Assembly (NCBI GenBank): GCA_903894475.1
Contig: CAITQH010000363.1
Location: 1-43,839 of the forward strand
DNA length: 43,839 nt
Direction of reading: 5' to 3'
Source of the DNA: an uncultured beta proteobacterium
GTDB lineage: Bacteria; Pseudomonadota; Gammaproteobacteria; Burkholderiales; Burkholderiaceae_C
The notes beneath the pieces are model-generated. The model was not told the DNA's origin, searched no databases, and saw only the letters and a program-made list of their open reading frames with translations. Made by a program: the position numbers and the translations under genes. This document shows positions 18,769 to 26,436 of this stretch, one piece after another (position 1 is the stretch's first letter; each line of letters starts with the position of its first letter).

Positions 18769-19869
18769 TCAGCGCTGGGTACCCCGATTGACCTGCTTTT
18801 CAATCCACAGGCTGTAGCGCGACATGGAAAAACAGAAGATGAAGTAGATCAAGGCAATGAAAAGATAGCCCTCGATTCGGAAAGGGCGCCAGTTCGCGTC
18901 GGAATTCATGGCCATGCCCATGGCGCCGGTCAGTTCATACAAACTCACAATGGCAACCAGCGAGGTGTCCTTGAAGGTCGAAATGAAGTTGTTCATGATC
19001 CCAGGTACGACCATGGCCAGGGCCTGCGGCAGAACAATCTTTCTTTGTGTCTGCCAGTACGAGAGGCCCAATGTGGCAGCAGCCTCAATCTGACCCTTTG
19101 GGATCGCCTGCAAGCCGCCGCGGATGACTTCTGCCATGTAGGCGGCCGCAAACAAGGTGATACCCGCCAACACACGCACCAGGACGTCGATCGAGAATCC
19201 CTGCGGCATCAAGAGGGGAAACATGAAGGAAGCCATGAACAGCACCGAGATCAGCGGCACGCCACGGATGAGTTCGACATAAATGGTGCACAGACTGCGA
19301 ATGGCCGGCATGCCCGAGCGTCGACCCAAGGCGATGAACAGGGCAAGCGGGAAGGCCATCGTCATGCTCAATGCCGCCAGCAAAATCGTCAGCGGCAGAC
19401 CGCTCCACATATCGGTGTCTACCTTGGACAAGCCCAACACGCCACCACGCATCAGCACAAAGTAGAACGACAGTCCAAGCACCCAGACGGCGGCCAACCA
19501 GGGCTTCCAGCAGGCGCGCATGCAACTGGCAATGATCAGCGTCAGCAGGATCACGGTGCAGACCAAGGCACGCCAATGCTCCGTAAACGGATAGCGACCG
19601 AAAATGATAAAACGGAATTTTTCACGAACAACGCCCCAGCAAGCACCGCTGGCTCCGTGGCAGACTGTATAGTCCGCCACCCAGACCGCATCCAAAAGGG
19701 CCCATCGAAACAAGGGCGGCAACAAGGCCAGCAGGACCGCAGCGATGGCAAGGGTGCCAAGCCCTGTTTTCCAGTCGTTGAACAGATTGATCCGGCACCA
19801 GGCGATCCATCCCTCGGTCGAGATGGGAGCAGGGCGGGTGCCGACGGATTGAAACGTTTGCACACTCAT
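18769..19869 (-). CDS. aapM: General L-amino acid ABC transporter, permease AapM
   Basis: Inner-membrane permease that forms a heterodimer with AapQ. The 366 residues contain an N-terminal hydrophobic segment, several more helices, and the binding-protein-dependent transport (EAA) loop around [25 protein letters not shown], followed by [33 protein letters not shown] is the HisM/GlnP-type family signature. The long N-terminal part before the permease core is typical of AapM compared with the shorter HisM-type permeases. It starts nine bases after aapQ ends, indicating a single transcript and coupled translation. Confidence 0.92.
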   Translation of the reverse strand: MSVQTFQSVGTRPAPISTEGWIAWCRINLFNDWKTGLGTLAIAAVLLALLPPLFRWALLDAVWVADYTVCHGASGACWGVVREKFRFIIFGRYPFTEHWRALVCTVILLTLIIASCMRACWKPWLAAVWVLGLSFYFVLMRGGVLGLSKVDTDMWSGLPLTILLAALSMTMAFPLALFIALGRRSGMPAIRSLCTIYVELIRGVPLISVLFMASFMFPLLMPQGFSIDVLVRVLAGITLFAAAYMAEVIRGGLQAIPKGQIEAAATLGLSYWQTQRKIVLPQALAMVVPGIMNNFISTFKDTSLVAIVSLYELTGAMGMAMNSDANWRPFRIEGYLFIALIYFIFCFSMSRYSLWIEKQVNRGTQR

Positions 19870-19878
19870 GGTCTGTCC

Positions 19879-21057
19879 TTAACGTTCTTTGATGGCGGCA
19901 CGTGCGTTGTACCAGTTCATGAGTAAAGAGGTGAACAGGGAGGTGCTCAGGTAAACCAGCATGATGATGGCGATGCACTCTACCGCGCGGCCCGTCTGGT
20001 TGATGGCCGTGTTGGCAATAGAAACCACATCCGGGTAGCCGATAGCCACGGCCAGAGACGAGTTCTTGGTCAGGTTCAAGAATTGATTGGTCATCGGAGG
20101 AATGATGACGCGCAAGGCCTGCGGCAGCATTACCAGGCGCATCGTCTGGCCACGGGTCAATCCAAGCGCGCTGGCCGCCTCTGCCTGACCCGCGGCAACT
20201 GACTGGATGCCGCTTCGAACCACTTCTGCAACAAAGGCTGCCGTATAGATGGTCAGCCCCAACAGCATCGACAGGAACTCAGGCGTTAGTGATCCGCCAT
20301 GCTCCACTGCAAATTCGCCTTGTAAGGGTTTATCCAAAGCGGTCGGTGCGCCGCCCAGGAGCCAGCCCAGCACGCCGAATGCCAGGACAATCGCGAGCGG
20401 CAACAGGAACATGCTCTGGGGATGCCCCGTCTGTTCGAATCTGCGACGCGCATAGCGGCGGTAGGCCCAGGCTGCGATCAGACCGGTCATCATGCCAATG
20501 GCAGCCCAAACATGGCCGTCAGCCCACACCGGAATCGGAAAATTGAGACCACCCTTGCTGAGAAATACCGGTCCCACGATCCACGGTTGGTTGGCTGCCG
20601 GAAGAACTTCGGTAAACATCAGGTACCACATGAGCAGCTGCAGCAGGACCGGAATATTGCGGAAGAATTCGACGTACGCAACGCATAGGCCACGGACCAA
20701 GGCATTTCGTGAAAACCGTCCAACACCGATCAGTGTCCCCAGAATTGTCGTGAAAACGATGCCAACGACAGCAACTCGCAGCGTGTTGACCATGCCGACC
20801 AGGTAGGCACGCCAGTAGGGTTCACCGGAATCAAAGGCGAACAGGCTCTCGCCTATGTCAAAGCCGGCCGAGCCGGTTAAAAAATCAAAACCACTCTGAA
20901 TACCGCGTGCCCGCATATTGGTGGCGGTGTTGTTCGCGAGGTAAAGGACCATGATGCCAATGATGGCGACTGCGACGATCTGGTAAACCAGGGCACGAAA
21001 CGCCTGGCTGCGCCACGACCAGGGCTTTTTTGGCGGTGAGTGAGAAGTCGCGGACAT
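19879..21057 (-). CDS. aapQ: General L-amino acid ABC transporter, permease AapQ
   Basis: Partner permease of AapM, 392 residues. It opens with a Trp-rich cytosolic stretch (PWSWRSQAFRALVYQ) and a first helix, then RARGIQSGFDFL and TGSAGFDIGE, which are typical of AapQ, with a large periplasmic/loop insertion before the core. The permease core shows YVEFFRNIPVLLQLLMWY and the EAA loop EVVRSGIQSVAAGQAEAASA, then LPQALRVIIPPMTNQFLN. The ATG at 21057 lies 117 bases after aapJ. Two hairpins in that spacer probably lower expression relative to aapJ. Confidence 0.93.
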   Translation of the reverse strand: MSATSHSPPKKPWSWRSQAFRALVYQIVAVAIIGIMVLYLANNTATNMRARGIQSGFDFLTGSAGFDIGESLFAFDSGEPYWRAYLVGMVNTLRVAVVGIVFTTILGTLIGVGRFSRNALVRGLCVAYVEFFRNIPVLLQLLMWYLMFTEVLPAANQPWIVGPVFLSKGGLNFPIPVWADGHVWAAIGMMTGLIAAWAYRRYARRRFEQTGHPQSMFLLPLAIVLAFGVLGWLLGGAPTALDKPLQGEFAVEHGGSLTPEFLSMLLGLTIYTAAFVAEVVRSGIQSVAAGQAEAASALGLTRGQTMRLVMLPQALRVIIPPMTNQFLNLTKNSSLAVAIGYPDVVSIANTAINQTGRAVECIAIIMLVYLSTSLFTSLLMNWYNARAAIKER

Positions 21058-21099
21058 GGGGTCTCTTGATTTGAGTTGCGATACTTTTTAAATGGAAAA

Positions 21100-21123
21100 G
21101 GGCAGCGCAAGATGCATCTGCCC
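21100..21123 (-). terminator. Second intercistronic hairpin between aapJ and aapQ
   Basis: Arms GGGCAG (21100-21105) and CTGCCC (21118-21123) form a six-base-pair stem with a 12-base loop; on the minus strand it is followed by TTTTCC. The short T run suggests a leaky attenuator rather than a full terminator. Confidence 0.6.
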
Positions 21124-21130
21124 TTGAACA

Positions 21131-21167
21131 TTGAACAGGGTACTGGCATGGCCTGCACCCTGTTCAA
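21131..21167 (-). repeat. First intercistronic inverted repeat after aapJ
   Basis: Perfect 11-base arms TTGAACAGGGT (21131-21141) and ACCCTGTTCAA (21157-21167) flank a 15-base loop. It begins seven bases after the aapJ stop. A stem here would protect the 3' end of the binding-protein message, a common arrangement for ABC binding-protein genes. The TTGAACA heptamer is duplicated in tandem (21124-21137). Confidence 0.8.
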
Positions 21168-21174
21168 GTGCAGC

Positions 21175-22209
21175 TTATCGGATCGGCGGAGCGTACTGGA
21201 TGCCACCCTTGTTCCACTGGTTGTTCAAGCCGCGGGGCAATTGCAGAGCGGACTTGGGGCCCACATTACGTTCGAAGATTTCGCCGTAGTTGCCGGTTGC
21301 CTTGACCGCACGTGCCATCCATTCCTTGTCCAGGCCCAGCAGTTTCCCGGTGTCTTCTGTCGTCCCGAGGATGCGACCTATTACCGGGTCCTTGCTGTTG
21401 GCCTTGAGGTCATCGACATTGGCTGCGGTAACGCCGTATTCCTCAGCTTCGAGCAGACCATAGATCACCCATTTGACGATGGCTGCCCACTCGTCATCAC
21501 CACGACGAACCAGCGGCCCGAGCGGCTCCTTCGAAATCAATTCCGGCAAGATCAGGTGGTCAGCCGGATTTTTGGCCGACTTGTTCCGGACCGAAGCCAG
21601 GCCGGAAGCGTCCGTGGTGTACGCCACACAGCGACCGGAGAAATAGGCACCTTCTACTGCGTCAAGTTTTTCAAAAACAACAGGTTTGACATTCAATCCG
21701 TTGGCCTTGGAAAAATCGGTCAGGTTCTTCTCTGTCGTTGTGCCGGACTGAACGCAAATGGTTTGGCCTTTGAGTTGTTTGGCGTTCTTGATTTTGCTCT
21801 TGACTGGCACCATAAAGCCCTGACCGTCATAGTACGTAACGGCTGTCTGGCTCAAACCCAGCGACGCGTCTCGTGTCAGGGTGAAGGTCGTGTTGCGCGA
21901 GAGAACGTCAATCTCACCCGACTGCAGTGCGGTAAAGCGGGCCTGGGCGACCAGTGGAACATACTTCACCTTTTCGCCATCGCCCAAGGTGGCTGCAGCT
22001 ACCGCACGGCACACGTCAACGTCAATGCCGGCCCACTTTCCACCAGAGTCTGCCGCACTAAAACCAGCCAGACCAGTATGTACGCCGCATATCACCTGGC
22101 CACGCGCCTTGATTCCATCGAGCGTTTTGCCCGCATGTGCCGGGGCCGCTACCATGGCACCCATGGTGGCGACGACGGCGACGATGGTTTTTAGATTGTT
22201 CAAATGCAT
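21175..22209 (-). CDS. aapJ: General L-amino acid ABC transporter, periplasmic binding protein
   Basis: Periplasmic binding protein of the broad-specificity L-amino acid importer. The 344 residues start with a Sec signal (MHLNNLKTIVAVVATMGAMV, cleavage after AHA near 26). The mature protein has the family-3 binding-protein signature KWAGIDVDVCRAVAAATLGD, then FTALQSGEIDVLSRNTT and the AapJ/BztA-type features KQLKGQTICVQSGTTTEKNL and GRCVAYTTDASGLASVR. Length and the C-terminal GNYGEIFERNVGPKS fit AapJ. It is the first gene of the cluster; a candidate sigma-54 promoter lies about 180 bases upstream. Confidence 0.94.
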   Translation of the reverse strand: MHLNNLKTIVAVVATMGAMVAAPAHAGKTLDGIKARGQVICGVHTGLAGFSAADSGGKWAGIDVDVCRAVAAATLGDGEKVKYVPLVAQARFTALQSGEIDVLSRNTTFTLTRDASLGLSQTAVTYYDGQGFMVPVKSKIKNAKQLKGQTICVQSGTTTEKNLTDFSKANGLNVKPVVFEKLDAVEGAYFSGRCVAYTTDASGLASVRNKSAKNPADHLILPELISKEPLGPLVRRGDDEWAAIVKWVIYGLLEAEEYGVTAANVDDLKANSKDPVIGRILGTTEDTGKLLGLDKEWMARAVKATGNYGEIFERNVGPKSALQLPRGLNNQWNKGGIQYAPPIR

Positions 22210-22317
22210 TTACGTTACTCCAGATAAAAAAGTTGAATCAACAAGATTGGCGCACAAGCACACGCCGAGAGCCGTCCCAGGCCAACTTTAACAGCCGCTG
22301 CATGACGCACGCATCGG

Positions 22318-22361
22318 GGTTTACTCTTGCAGCAAATGCAAATACTTCATAAGCAAATGCA
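22318..22361 (-). promoter_or_regulatory. Paired direct repeats in the aapJ leader/upstream region
   Basis: AGCAAATGCA occurs at 22331-22340 and again at 22352-22361, 21 bases apart, i.e. on the same helix face. Beside them, on the minus strand at 22318-22327, is AGAGTAAACC, similar to decamers before phaR and the TRAP gene. They could bind a regulator or form part of the leader RNA; function is inferred. Confidence 0.4.
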
Positions 22362-22390
22362 TACTCGGCGATTATGCTGTGCGTAATTTA

Positions 22391-22405
22391 GCAGGTTCTG
22401 TGCCA
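22391..22405 (-). promoter_or_regulatory. Candidate sigma-54 (RpoN) promoter of the aap operon
   Basis: On the minus strand TGGCACAGAACCTGC shows the invariant GG and GC of a -24/-12 promoter separated by exactly ten bases. It matches the TGGCAC-N5-TTGC consensus except for one T-to-C change in the -12 element. It faces aapJ, whose ATG is about 180 bases downstream. Nitrogen control of amino-acid uptake would fit. Confidence 0.6.
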
Positions 22406-22539
22406 AAAATCTCTAGGGGCGCTGTTATCCTTTGTTCGAACTCACTTCTTTGCGGTTTTTAACTCTGATCAAGAAAGCATTGCGATATGGACCAGACTTC
22501 CAGGCTAATCGGATGTTGAACGCCATGCTGAACCGTCTG

Positions 22540-22620
22540 CTAAAGGTGCAGTTTGTCGAATCATTGCCCAGGGGTGGTGCGGGGAAGGTGATGGGCTGCT
22601 TGCTGCAGGAGGTACGGTGA
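22540..22620 (+). pseudogene. Relic C-terminus of an AMP-forming acyl-CoA ligase
   Basis: The last 26 codons before the serine hydrolase read LKVQFVESLPRGGAGKVMG followed by CLLQEVR. This matches the C-terminal signature of AMP-binding acyl-CoA synthetases, in which 'FV..LPR...GK' supplies the catalytic Lys. The rest of the ligase (about 500 residues) is missing: upstream the frame runs only to a TTG at 22432 and then into the aap promoter region. The relic stop TGA overlaps the next ATG (TGATG), as expected if ligase and hydrolase were once coupled genes. Whether the short frame is still translated is unknown. Confidence 0.55.
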
Positions 22621-23813
22621 TGAGTGGATTGCCGGTAGTGGACCCCGAGGACATCGGTCTTTGCCGTCAACGGACCCGTCACCTCGTGCATGCTCTGCAG
22701 GCGGAGGTGGACCGTCAGCGCCTTCCGGGTGCCGTGGTGCTGATCGCACGTCACGGAAAACTGGCGTTGTTTGAAGGCCTGGGTGTGCTGGATCCGGCGA
22801 CCGGCGTACCAATGACGCGGGATGCGATATTTCGCATTTACTCGATGACCAAGCCAGTGGTTTCCGTCGCCGCCATGATGCTGATGGAGCAGGGAAAGCT
22901 GCTGCTGAGTGACCCCGTTGCCAGGTACCTGCCCGAGTACGCGAATCAAAAAGTGGCTCGGCAAGTGGAGGGAGTAGTCCAACTGCAGGAAGTACGGCAA
23001 CTGGCGACGGTTCAGGACTTGTTGCGGCACACTGCCGGTCTGACTTATGAATTCATGGGCAGTAGCTCCGTGCAGCGGCAGTACGCGCAGAGTCGGATCG
23101 GCTCGCGCCAGCGCAGCAATAGAGAGTTCTCCTTGCAACTTGCCGCCTTGCCGCTGATGTTCGAGCCAGGTACGGCATGGGAATATGGTCGCTCTACCGA
23201 CGTCCTGGGTCGCCTGATTGAGGTGGTCAGCGGGACAACGCTCGGTGCTTACTTGCGAGAAAACATCTTCGAACCCTTGAGGATGGAGGAAACCTGGTTT
23301 TCTGTGCCACAGCAGCAGCAATATCGAATTGCTGAGCCTTTTGCGCGTGATCCCGACGGCGCTATGCAGATTCGTTTGGTTGACATACGAGAGGATGCAG
23401 TTATGGAGTCGGGCGGAGGGGGACTGGCGTCTACGGCGCATGACTACGCCCGCTTCCTGCAGTTCATGCTGAATCGGGGTGAACTCGACGGCGTGCGTTT
23501 GCTCGGTTCGCGAACCGTGGCCTTCATGATCTCGGATCATCTCGGGTTGATTCCAGTGAACAGTGGTGCGTCGCGCGAATTGCTGCCCGTAGGCTACGGC
23601 TTTGGTCTGGGGTTTGCGATTCGCAAAGAAACGGGTCTGGCTGCAGAGCCGGGGTCCATTGGTGCCTACTATTGGGGGGGGATGGCCGGGACAACTTTCT
23701 TTGTTGACCCGGCAGAAGATCTTTTTGCCTGCCTGATGTTGCAGGCGCCCAATCAGCGTGAGTATTATCGCAAGCTTTTTAGAAATCTGGTTTACGCCAC
23801 GCTACTGGGATAA
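22620..23813 (+). CDS. Serine hydrolase, beta-lactamase class C / family VIII esterase-like
   Basis: Serine hydrolase of the penicillin-binding-protein-like fold, 397 residues without an obvious signal peptide, so probably cytoplasmic. The nucleophile motif S-x-x-K is SMTK (Ser75, Lys78) in IFRIYSMTKPVVSVAAMMLME. The second element is the Tyr of AWEYGRSTDVLGRLIEVV (Tyr189), and the third is YWGGMAGTTFFVDP. This set is typical of family VIII carboxylesterases and EstB-like proteins rather than true beta-lactamases. AGGAGG at 22607-22612 gives seven-base spacing to ATG 22620. The gene overlaps the ligase relic by one base, and its ancestral role may have been with that acyl-CoA ligase. Substrate is unknown and no resistance role is implied. 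Confidence 0.87.
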   Translation: MSGLPVVDPEDIGLCRQRTRHLVHALQAEVDRQRLPGAVVLIARHGKLALFEGLGVLDPATGVPMTRDAIFRIYSMTKPVVSVAAMMLMEQGKLLLSDPVARYLPEYANQKVARQVEGVVQLQEVRQLATVQDLLRHTAGLTYEFMGSSSVQRQYAQSRIGSRQRSNREFSLQLAALPLMFEPGTAWEYGRSTDVLGRLIEVVSGTTLGAYLRENIFEPLRMEETWFSVPQQQQYRIAEPFARDPDGAMQIRLVDIREDAVMESGGGGLASTAHDYARFLQFMLNRGELDGVRLLGSRTVAFMISDHLGLIPVNSGASRELLPVGYGFGLGFAIRKETGLAAEPGSIGAYYWGGMAGTTFFVDPAEDLFACLMLQAPNQREYYRKLFRNLVYATLLG

Positions 23814-23858
23814 GGGGCGTCACCCCACCGTACAGAGGGCGGGGCTTGCCGACAACGC

Positions 23859-26204
23859 CTACAGATTGTCAGTGAAACTGCGCAATTTGTCGGAGCGCGA
23901 CGGGTGCTTGAGTTTGCGCAGTGCCTTGGCCTCAATCTGGCGGATGCGCTCGCGCGTTACGTCAAATTGCTTGCCTACTTCTTCCAGTGTGTGGTCGCTC
24001 GTCATTTCAATGCCAAAACGCATGCGCAGCACTTTGGCTTCGCGCGGCGTCAGGCTGTCCAGGATGTCTTTCACCACATCGCGCAGACCCGCCTGCATGG
24101 CCGCCTCCATTGGAGCGGTGTTGGCACTGTCTTCAATGAAGTCGCCCAGGTGCGAATCGTCGTCGTCGCCGATTGGCGTCTCCATGGAAATGGGTTCCTT
24201 GGCGATCTTCATGATCTTGCGGATCTTGTCTTCCGGGATCTCCATGCGTTCGGCCAGGACGCTGGCATCGGGCTCAAAACCAAACTCCTGCAGATGCTGC
24301 CGGCTGATACGGTTCATCTTGTTGATGGTTTCGATCATGTGCACGGGAATGCGGATGGTACGAGCCTGGTCTGCGATCGAGCGAGTGATGGCCTGGCGAA
24401 TCCACCAGGTAGCATAGGTGGAGAACTTGTAACCACGGCGGTACTCGAATTTGTCCACTGCCTTCATCAGGCCGATGTTGCCTTCCTGGATCAAGTCGAG
24501 AAATTGCAGGCCACGATTCGTATACTTCTTGGCGATCGAAATGACCAGGCGCAAGTTGGCTTCGATCATTTCCTTCTTGGCAGCGCGTGAGGAGGACTCG
24601 CCCTCGTTCATACGTTTGTTGATGTCCTTGAGTTGGTCCAGCGGCACCACGACGCGGGCTTGCAAGTCAGTCAATTTCTGTTGCAGGTCCTGAACTGGCG
24701 GGATGTTGCGCCCCATGATGGCACTCCACGGTTTACCCAGTGTGGTTTGCTTTTCAATCCATTTGAGGTTCAGCAGTTGGCTTGGAACCCTGTTGCCATG
24801 CTTGTCACGACCACTGAAATTGGCGATAAAGTGTTCTTGGGGGTAACCGCATTTGTCAACGATGATGCGGCGCAGTTCCCGCTCCTTCTTGCGGATGTCG
24901 TCGACCTGAGCGCGTACCATGTCGCACAATTTTTCAATCGCTTTGGCGGTAAAGCGAATTGACATGAGTTCTTCGCTCAATAGTCGCTGCGTCTTGACAT
25001 AGCTTGGGGAGCCGTAGCCTTCCTTGTCATAGATCTTGTGAATCTTCTCAAACAGGTCCCGCAACTTGTCAAATCGGCTCAGTGCCTCGCGCTTGAGTTC
25101 TTCGAGTTTTTTTGTCAACGCCTTGGAGCCACCCTTGCCGTCGTCATCGTCGGCGGCATCGAATTCGTCAAAGTCCTCTTCGGCCACATAGTCATCGGCC
25201 TCGTTGGGGTTGGAAAAACCGTCCACAACGGTGGTGATGACGACTTTGCCTTCACGGATATCTTCACCCAGGCGCAGGATCTCGGCAATGGTGGCGGGGG
25301 AAGCTGAGATCGCCTCCATCATGGCCATCAAGCCGCCTTCAATACGCTTGGCAATCTCGATTTCGCCCTCGCGCGTCAACAGTTCAACGGTTCCCATTTC
25401 GCGCATGTACATGCGCACCGGGTCGGTGGTGCGGCCAAATTCACTGTCCACAGTGGAAAGCGCAGCCTCCGCTTCTTCCTCGGCTTCTTCTTCCGTTGCG
25501 GCTGTCGGCCCATTATTGTTGAGCAACAGCGTTTCTGCGTCGGGCGTCTGTTCATACACTGCCACCCCCATGTCGTTGAGCATGGAGATCACGACTTCCA
25601 GAGTTTCTGCATCTACCAGTTTGTCAGGCAGGTGATCTGAAATTTCTCCATGGGTCAAGTAGCCGCGGGTCTTGCCCAGTTTGATCAGGGCCTTCAGACG
25701 CAATCGACGTTTGGCGATATCCTCCTCCGACAGCACTGTTTCGTCCAGGCCAAACTCTTTCATCAGCGCGCGCTCTTTGGCTTTGCTGATCTTCATGCGA
25801 AGGGGTTTGACCTTCTCCCCGGTCGTGATCGGCTCTCCCACCAGGTCAGCTTCGATATCGGCCATGTCCTGGTTGTCTAATGCGCTGGTCGGTGTCGCCA
25901 GCTTTGGTTTGCGGCCGCGTTTGGCGCCGGTCGTGCCTGTTGCGCCGACCTGAGTCGAGGGTGTCTTCGGCGGCCGACCCGGCTTCTTTTTTGGAACCGC
26001 ATCGTCGGTTTGTGTCGGAGCCGCAGCTCTTTTTACTTCAGCGGTGCCAGCTTTGCTGGAAGGCTTGACAGCCTGTGCAGCCTTGACCCTTGATTCAGGC
26101 ATCTTTGTGCCATGTTTGGGAGTCGTTTTTGTCAAAGCTTTTGCTGGAGCAGATTTGGCGACACTCTTGGATTGGACGGGCTTCTTGGAGTTTTGAGCAG
26201 GCAT
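23859..26204 (-). CDS. rpoD: RNA polymerase sigma factor RpoD (sigma-70)
   Basis: Primary sigma factor, 781 residues. It begins with an extended Lys/Ala/Pro/Thr-rich region (about 1-120) holding KKPGRPPK and KRGRKPK, which look like AT-hook-type basic motifs. Region 1.1 follows ([16 protein letters not shown]), then 1.2 ([21 protein letters not shown]), the acidic non-conserved region ([14 protein letters not shown]), regions 2.1-2.4 ([20 protein letters not shown] to [19 protein letters not shown]), 3 and 4.2 ([18 protein letters not shown]). GAGG six bases before ATG 26204 supports the start; an upstream in-frame codon at 26249 adds unrelated residues. It lies downstream of dnaG and has its own strong -10 element. 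Confidence 0.97.
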   Translation of the reverse strand: MPAQNSKKPVQSKSVAKSAPAKALTKTTPKHGTKMPESRVKAAQAVKPSSKAGTAEVKRAAAPTQTDDAVPKKKPGRPPKTPSTQVGATGTTGAKRGRKPKLATPTSALDNQDMADIEADLVGEPITTGEKVKPLRMKISKAKERALMKEFGLDETVLSEEDIAKRRLRLKALIKLGKTRGYLTHGEISDHLPDKLVDAETLEVVISMLNDMGVAVYEQTPDAETLLLNNNGPTAATEEEAEEEAEAALSTVDSEFGRTTDPVRMYMREMGTVELLTREGEIEIAKRIEGGLMAMMEAISASPATIAEILRLGEDIREGKVVITTVVDGFSNPNEADDYVAEEDFDEFDAADDDDGKGGSKALTKKLEELKREALSRFDKLRDLFEKIHKIYDKEGYGSPSYVKTQRLLSEELMSIRFTAKAIEKLCDMVRAQVDDIRKKERELRRIIVDKCGYPQEHFIANFSGRDKHGNRVPSQLLNLKWIEKQTTLGKPWSAIMGRNIPPVQDLQQKLTDLQARVVVPLDQLKDINKRMNEGESSSRAAKKEMIEANLRLVISIAKKYTNRGLQFLDLIQEGNIGLMKAVDKFEYRRGYKFSTYATWWIRQAITRSIADQARTIRIPVHMIETINKMNRISRQHLQEFGFEPDASVLAERMEIPEDKIRKIMKIAKEPISMETPIGDDDDSHLGDFIEDSANTAPMEAAMQAGLRDVVKDILDSLTPREAKVLRMRFGIEMTSDHTLEEVGKQFDVTRERIRQIEAKALRKLKHPSRSDKLRSFTDNL

Positions 26205-26427
26205 GAAAAACCTCAGAATTTCGAAAACAGACGCATTCAACAAACCCAATCAACGCACTATGTTTAGGGCGTTGTCTGAGTGGCGGCAAAAAATTGTTTC
26301 TGAAGGCAAGATGTGCGGGCGAACATTTGGTGTGCAGTCCTTGCGAAAAATAGCCTGTTGTGAACCATGTCAGCGGTTGGCCGGGCCGGAGGTGCTGCTG
26401 TCGCTCTTGCCGAGAATCGGGTGCTGG
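26205..26427 (-). other. rpoD leader between dnaG and rpoD
   Basis: These 223 bases carry no convincing gene. They begin with the extended -10 at the dnaG stop and end with the GAGG ribosome-binding site of rpoD. I see no rho-independent terminator between the two genes, so readthrough from dnaG is likely. Confidence 0.5.
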
Positions 26428-26436
26428 ATTATACCA
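26428..26436 (-). promoter_or_regulatory. Extended -10 promoter for rpoD at the dnaG stop codon
   Basis: The minus strand reads TGGTATAAT, a perfect extended -10 (TGnTATAAT), directly after the dnaG stop TGA (26437-26439). No good -35 is visible, which is normal for extended -10 promoters. It would give rpoD its own transcript with a leader of about 215 bases. Confidence 0.75.

Noticed and set aside
22432-22539. Full-length 62-codon gene starting at TTG 22432
   Set aside because: Only the last 26 codons resemble a protein family (ligase tail); the upstream part looks like promoter-proximal spacer.
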